Origin: Firmicutes bacterium UBA5227
GTDB lineage: Bacteria > Bacillota > Clostridia > Tissierellales > Sedimentibacteraceae
Length of the DNA stretch: 8,148 nt
Direction: 5' to 3'
Assembly (NCBI GenBank): GCA_002409285.1
Contig: DHUT01000016.1
Span: forward strand, 1-8,148
Under the pieces are notes generated by a model. It searched no databases and had not been told where the DNA came from. It worked only from the letters and a program-made list of their open reading frames with translations. Shown piece by piece: positions 6,620 through 8,148 of the stretch (positions are counted from its first letter, which is position 1; each line of letters begins with the position of its first letter). The translations under genes were made by a program, and so were the position numbers.

Positions 6620-6865
6620 TTATTTTTTTGATAATGCACTTCTTACGCTCAAGCCTTTCAATTTTCCTAATTTTCCTGTCAAGGCACCAATTTCATCGGT
6701 TGTACCGTCAACAATCAATGAAATAACACTCACACCCCGTTCCCTATAGGGAACACCCATCCTTCCGATAATTATGCTGCCGTATTGGTGCAACAATTCA
6801 TTTACATCTGAAACCATGGCCAGATCTTCAATTAAAATTCCAATTACTCCTATTCTTTTATCCAT
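6620..6865 (-). CDS. TM1266-family regulator (iron-only hydrogenase system regulator type)
   Basis: This 81-residue protein matches the TM1266 family, annotated as an iron-only hydrogenase system putative regulator. The signature segments are RIGVIGILIED (4-14), GRMGVPYRERGVSVISLIVD (34-53) and TDEIGALTGKLG (56-67). The known structure of the Thermotoga member is a ferredoxin-like, ACT/NikR-C-like fold, which suggests a small ligand-binding or oligomeric sensor rather than a DNA-binding protein on its own; there is no HTH here. The start ATG at 6863-6865 has AAGGAG (6871-6876) five bases ahead. It is the first gene of the importer operon, 15 bases before the binding-protein start. In other genomes the family lies near hydrogenase maturation genes (hydE/F/G). 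None is visible here, which makes this placement notable. The family call is confident; the role is inferred. Confidence 0.92.
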   Translation of the reverse strand: MDKRIGVIGILIEDLAMVSDVNELLHQYGSIIIGRMGVPYRERGVSVISLIVDGTTDEIGALTGKLGKLKGLSVRSALSKK

Positions 6866-6876
6866 ACATTCTCCTT

Positions 6877-6907
6877 AAAACAAAAATTCCTTGCAGGCAC
6901 AAGGAAT
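6877..6907 (-). terminator. Candidate attenuator hairpin in the leader of the regulator-ABC operon
   Basis: On the minus strand ATTCCTTG (6907-6900) pairs perfectly over eight bases with CAAGGAAT (6893-6886) around a six-base loop. It is followed by TTTTTGTTTT and then the ribosome site AAGGAG of the first gene. It lies between the HTH gene stop and the TM1266-family start, so it would stop or attenuate transcription into the operon. The stem is short, so strength is uncertain. Confidence 0.55.
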
Positions 6908-6938
6908 AAAAGTCAGTTATGTACTTATGTTTCCTTGC
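6899..6938 (-). promoter_or_regulatory. Candidate antiterminator helix competing with the attenuator hairpin
   Basis: On the minus strand GCAAGGAA at 6938-6931 can pair with TTCCTTGT at 6906-6899 (eight pairs, one G-U). It uses the same bases that form the left arm of the terminator hairpin at 6886-6907, so only one structure can form at a time. This is the classical layout of a riboswitch, T-box or protein-controlled attenuator. The upstream 40 bases (to 6980) hold two CTGAG copies but no recognisable aptamer core that I know. The leader is about 115 bases (6866-6980) from HTH stop to ATG. Confidence 0.45.
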
Positions 6939-6980
6939 TCTCAGACTACCTTAAGCTCAGATTTATTTAATTTATGTGTG

Positions 6981-7178
6981 CTATTTAAAGGATAGTAAAT
7001 CTTCTTTTGATATATTGAAATATTGAGCAAAACTTGCCAAATAAAATTCAGATGGTTCTTCATCGCCAACTTCATACAATTTTATTCTTTCTCTTGGTAC
7101 ATTCAGTGCAACACTCAGCTCCTGCTTGGTTATATCCTTTCCCTTTCTGATTTGCCTCAATCTTTCGCCTAATGTCAT
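6981..7178 (-). CDS. Small XRE-family helix-turn-helix regulator
   Basis: The 65-residue protein is a lone Cro/CI-type DNA-binding domain. LGERLRQIRKGKDITKQELS (3-22) gives helices 1 and 2, ALNVPRERIKLYEVGDEEPS (24-43) the recognition region with the characteristic I-x-x-Y/W-E-x-G turn, and the C-terminal helices end in LASFAQYFNISKEDLLSF. There is no effector domain. The open frame reaches 23 codons further, but ATG 7176-7178 with GAGGTGAT just upstream is the better start, and the promoter at 7213-7240 would place the longer start inside the promoter. It sits 115 bases ahead of the TM1266-like gene in the same direction, and may be read through into it. It is divergent from a MerR-type gene on the other side. 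Targets are unknown; neighbours or itself are the natural guess. Confidence 0.88.
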   Translation of the reverse strand: MTLGERLRQIRKGKDITKQELSVALNVPRERIKLYEVGDEEPSEFYLASFAQYFNISKEDLLSFK

Positions 7179-7212
7179 AACATCACCTCTAAATTTATTT
7201 GATTGTATATAT

Positions 7213-7240
7213 ATTATATCAATATTTACAGATATTACAA
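7213..7240 (-). promoter_or_regulatory. Sigma-A-type promoter for the XRE regulator gene
   Basis: Minus-strand TTGTAA (7240-7235) and TATAAT (7218-7213) are spaced by 16 bases, close to the vegetative consensus. The transcript would start about 28 bases before the ATG at 7178. It lies in a 189-base divergent spacer (7179-7367) shared with the MerR-type gene, in which no gene was found. Confidence 0.6.
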
Positions 7241-7330
7241 TAAACATAAAACAAATTAAAATGACATTATGTTAATATTTGCGGCAATAATGAAGTAGTT
7301 ATAAAAACGGATTTATTTTTGGATAAATTA

Positions 7331-7339
7331 TGTTATAAT
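7331..7339 (+). promoter_or_regulatory. Extended -10 promoter for the MerR-type gene
   Basis: TGTTATAAT (7331-7339) is a perfect extended -10 with TATAAT, 28 bases before the ATG. The -35 is poor. An inverted repeat ATTTAT-TTTTGG-ATAAAT (7311-7328) covers the -35 region and could be an operator for one of the flanking regulators. Confidence 0.55.
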
Positions 7340-7367
7340 AGACTCATCATATAAAGGTGGAGAGCTT

Positions 7368-8148
7368 ATGAAAATAGGTGAGTTTGCAAAAAAACATAAT
7401 ATCACACAAGATACGATACGGCATTATTTAGAGCTGGGACTGCTTGCAACTGAGAAAAAAGGAGGGCATTATGACTTCAGCGAAAGCGACAGCCATGATT
7501 TAATTCAAATTATGGAATTAAAAAACTTGAGTTTTTCCCTGAATGAAATTCAAAGAATATTGACAATTCAAAGAATAAGCGGGTCCAATACAAATACGTT
7601 CCGGAATTTATATCTTTCATTTCTTAAAGATAAGCAGACAGAAGTTGAATATGAGTTGACAAAATTTATAAAATACAATAGTCTCATAAAGGGCAAAATC
7701 CATGAAATCCAGTCGACGGAGTCAAACAGCAGAAAAAATTTGGGTTTCCCTATTTTATCATTGCACTTGCTGGTATGTCCAAAATGCCGGTCAGATTTAA
7801 ACTTATCTGACGGAACAATTGAGGAAAACAGTATAATTGATGCAAATCTCAGATGCTCCTGCGGATATGAAGCTAAAATTCGAAATGGCATTTTTATCAA
7901 TGAGAGCTCTGTGAAAACAAAGCTTATGAATGGGGAAAAAATGCCTTCAAAAGAAGAATACCTGGCTTCATCATCATATGAGTACAACAATTTTCTGTAT
8001 AAAGGAATGAATTCGTTGATTGAATTCGTCAATAAGTATGGCAGTGAGCCTGATTATATAATGGAGCTGGATAATTGTGTAGGATTTTTTTTACTTCAAT
8101 ACATAAAGTATCTTCCAGGTAAATCCACCTATATTTTAATTGACTACG
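7368..8148 (+). CDS. MerR-type HTH fused to zinc ribbon and methyltransferase-like domain, partial
   Basis: The frame is open for 260 codons and runs past the window edge. Start ATG at 7368 has GGTGGAG (7356-7362) five bases ahead. Residues 1-68 form a winged-helix MerR domain: MKIGEFAKKHNITQDTIRHY at the start, LELGLLATEKKGGHYDFSES as wing, and NLSFSLNEIQRIL later. Residues about 80-125 are likely a coiled-coil dimerisation helix. Then C137-P-K-C140 and C163-S-C165-G make a Trm112-like four-cysteine metal ribbon (ends IRNGIFI), of the kind found before some methyltransferases. Near the end, DYIMELDNCVGFFLLQYIKYL (from about 229) and STYILIDY (253-260) look like motif I and the following acidic strand of a class I Rossmann fold. 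The glycine-rich loop is degenerate (E-L-D-N-C-V-G), so SAM binding is unproven. Function is unknown; possibly a ligand-sensing regulator. Confidence 0.85.
   Translation, partial: MKIGEFAKKHNITQDTIRHYLELGLLATEKKGGHYDFSESDSHDLIQIMELKNLSFSLNEIQRILTIQRISGSNTNTFRNLYLSFLKDKQTEVEYELTKFIKYNSLIKGKIHEIQSTESNSRKNLGFPILSLHLLVCPKCRSDLNLSDGTIEENSIIDANLRCSCGYEAKIRNGIFINESSVKTKLMNGEKMPSKEEYLASSSYEYNNFLYKGMNSLIEFVNKYGSEPDYIMELDNCVGFFLLQYIKYLPGKSTYILIDY

Noticed and set aside
6866..6980. Possible TPP riboswitch, because of CTGAGA and a THI5-like binding protein downstream
   Set aside because: The other conserved TPP parts (the ACCTGATCTGGATAATGCC-like core and GCGTAGGGAA) are absent.
7568..8032. A 154-codon open frame on the minus strand
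   Set aside because: It is antisense to the MerR-zinc ribbon fusion, which has clear domain motifs and a promoter. Its composition is that of a shadow frame.

Overview
This is a low-GC chromosomal window that looks like an anaerobic, Gram-positive Clostridia member, probably near the Ruminiclostridium/Acetivibrio cluster. The reasons are the AT-rich intergenic DNA, strong AGGAGG-type ribosome binding sites, a DUF378 protein, and a TM1266-type regulator of the kind found with [FeFe]-hydrogenases. The genus is an inference from gene content, not from a marker gene. No rRNA, tRNA, insertion sequence or CRISPR array was seen.

Layout. Bases 127-2870 (+) hold a tight tldD-tldE pair encoding the two subunits of a metalloprotease, with start and stop overlapping by one base. 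It ends at a 15-bp hairpin terminator shared with a convergent two-helix DUF378 membrane protein (2928-3125, -). A divergent spacer with a perfect 19-base palindrome follows. Next comes a 95-residue cysteine-containing membrane protein of unknown function (3363-3650, +), whose hydrophobic segment is duplicated. A 17-bp bidirectional terminator separates it from the large minus-strand block.

The minus-strand block reads from right to left: a 65-residue XRE-type HTH protein (6981-7178), an untranslated leader with two mutually exclusive hairpins (6877-6938), a TM1266-family regulator (6620-6865), then a complete ABC importer. The importer has a lipoprotein binding protein (5564-6604), a permease (4840-5589) and an ATPase (4182-4847) of the NitT/TauT/SsuABC/THI5-like class. 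Four bases after the ATPase stop lies a decayed 3' part of what looks like a HesB/IscA-like iron-sulfur protein gene (3968-4177), followed by a small acidic protein (3667-3945). The gene spacing suggests one transcription unit from the regulator to the terminator at 3649-3683.

The right end carries, divergently on +, the first 260 codons of a MerR-type HTH protein fused to a four-cysteine zinc ribbon and the start of what looks like a Rossmann methyltransferase domain. It runs off the window.

The most interesting parts are: the TM1266 regulator leading an importer operon of unknown substrate, with a candidate attenuator or riboswitch in its leader; the HesB-like remnant directly behind that operon; and the MerR-zinc ribbon-methyltransferase-like fusion.
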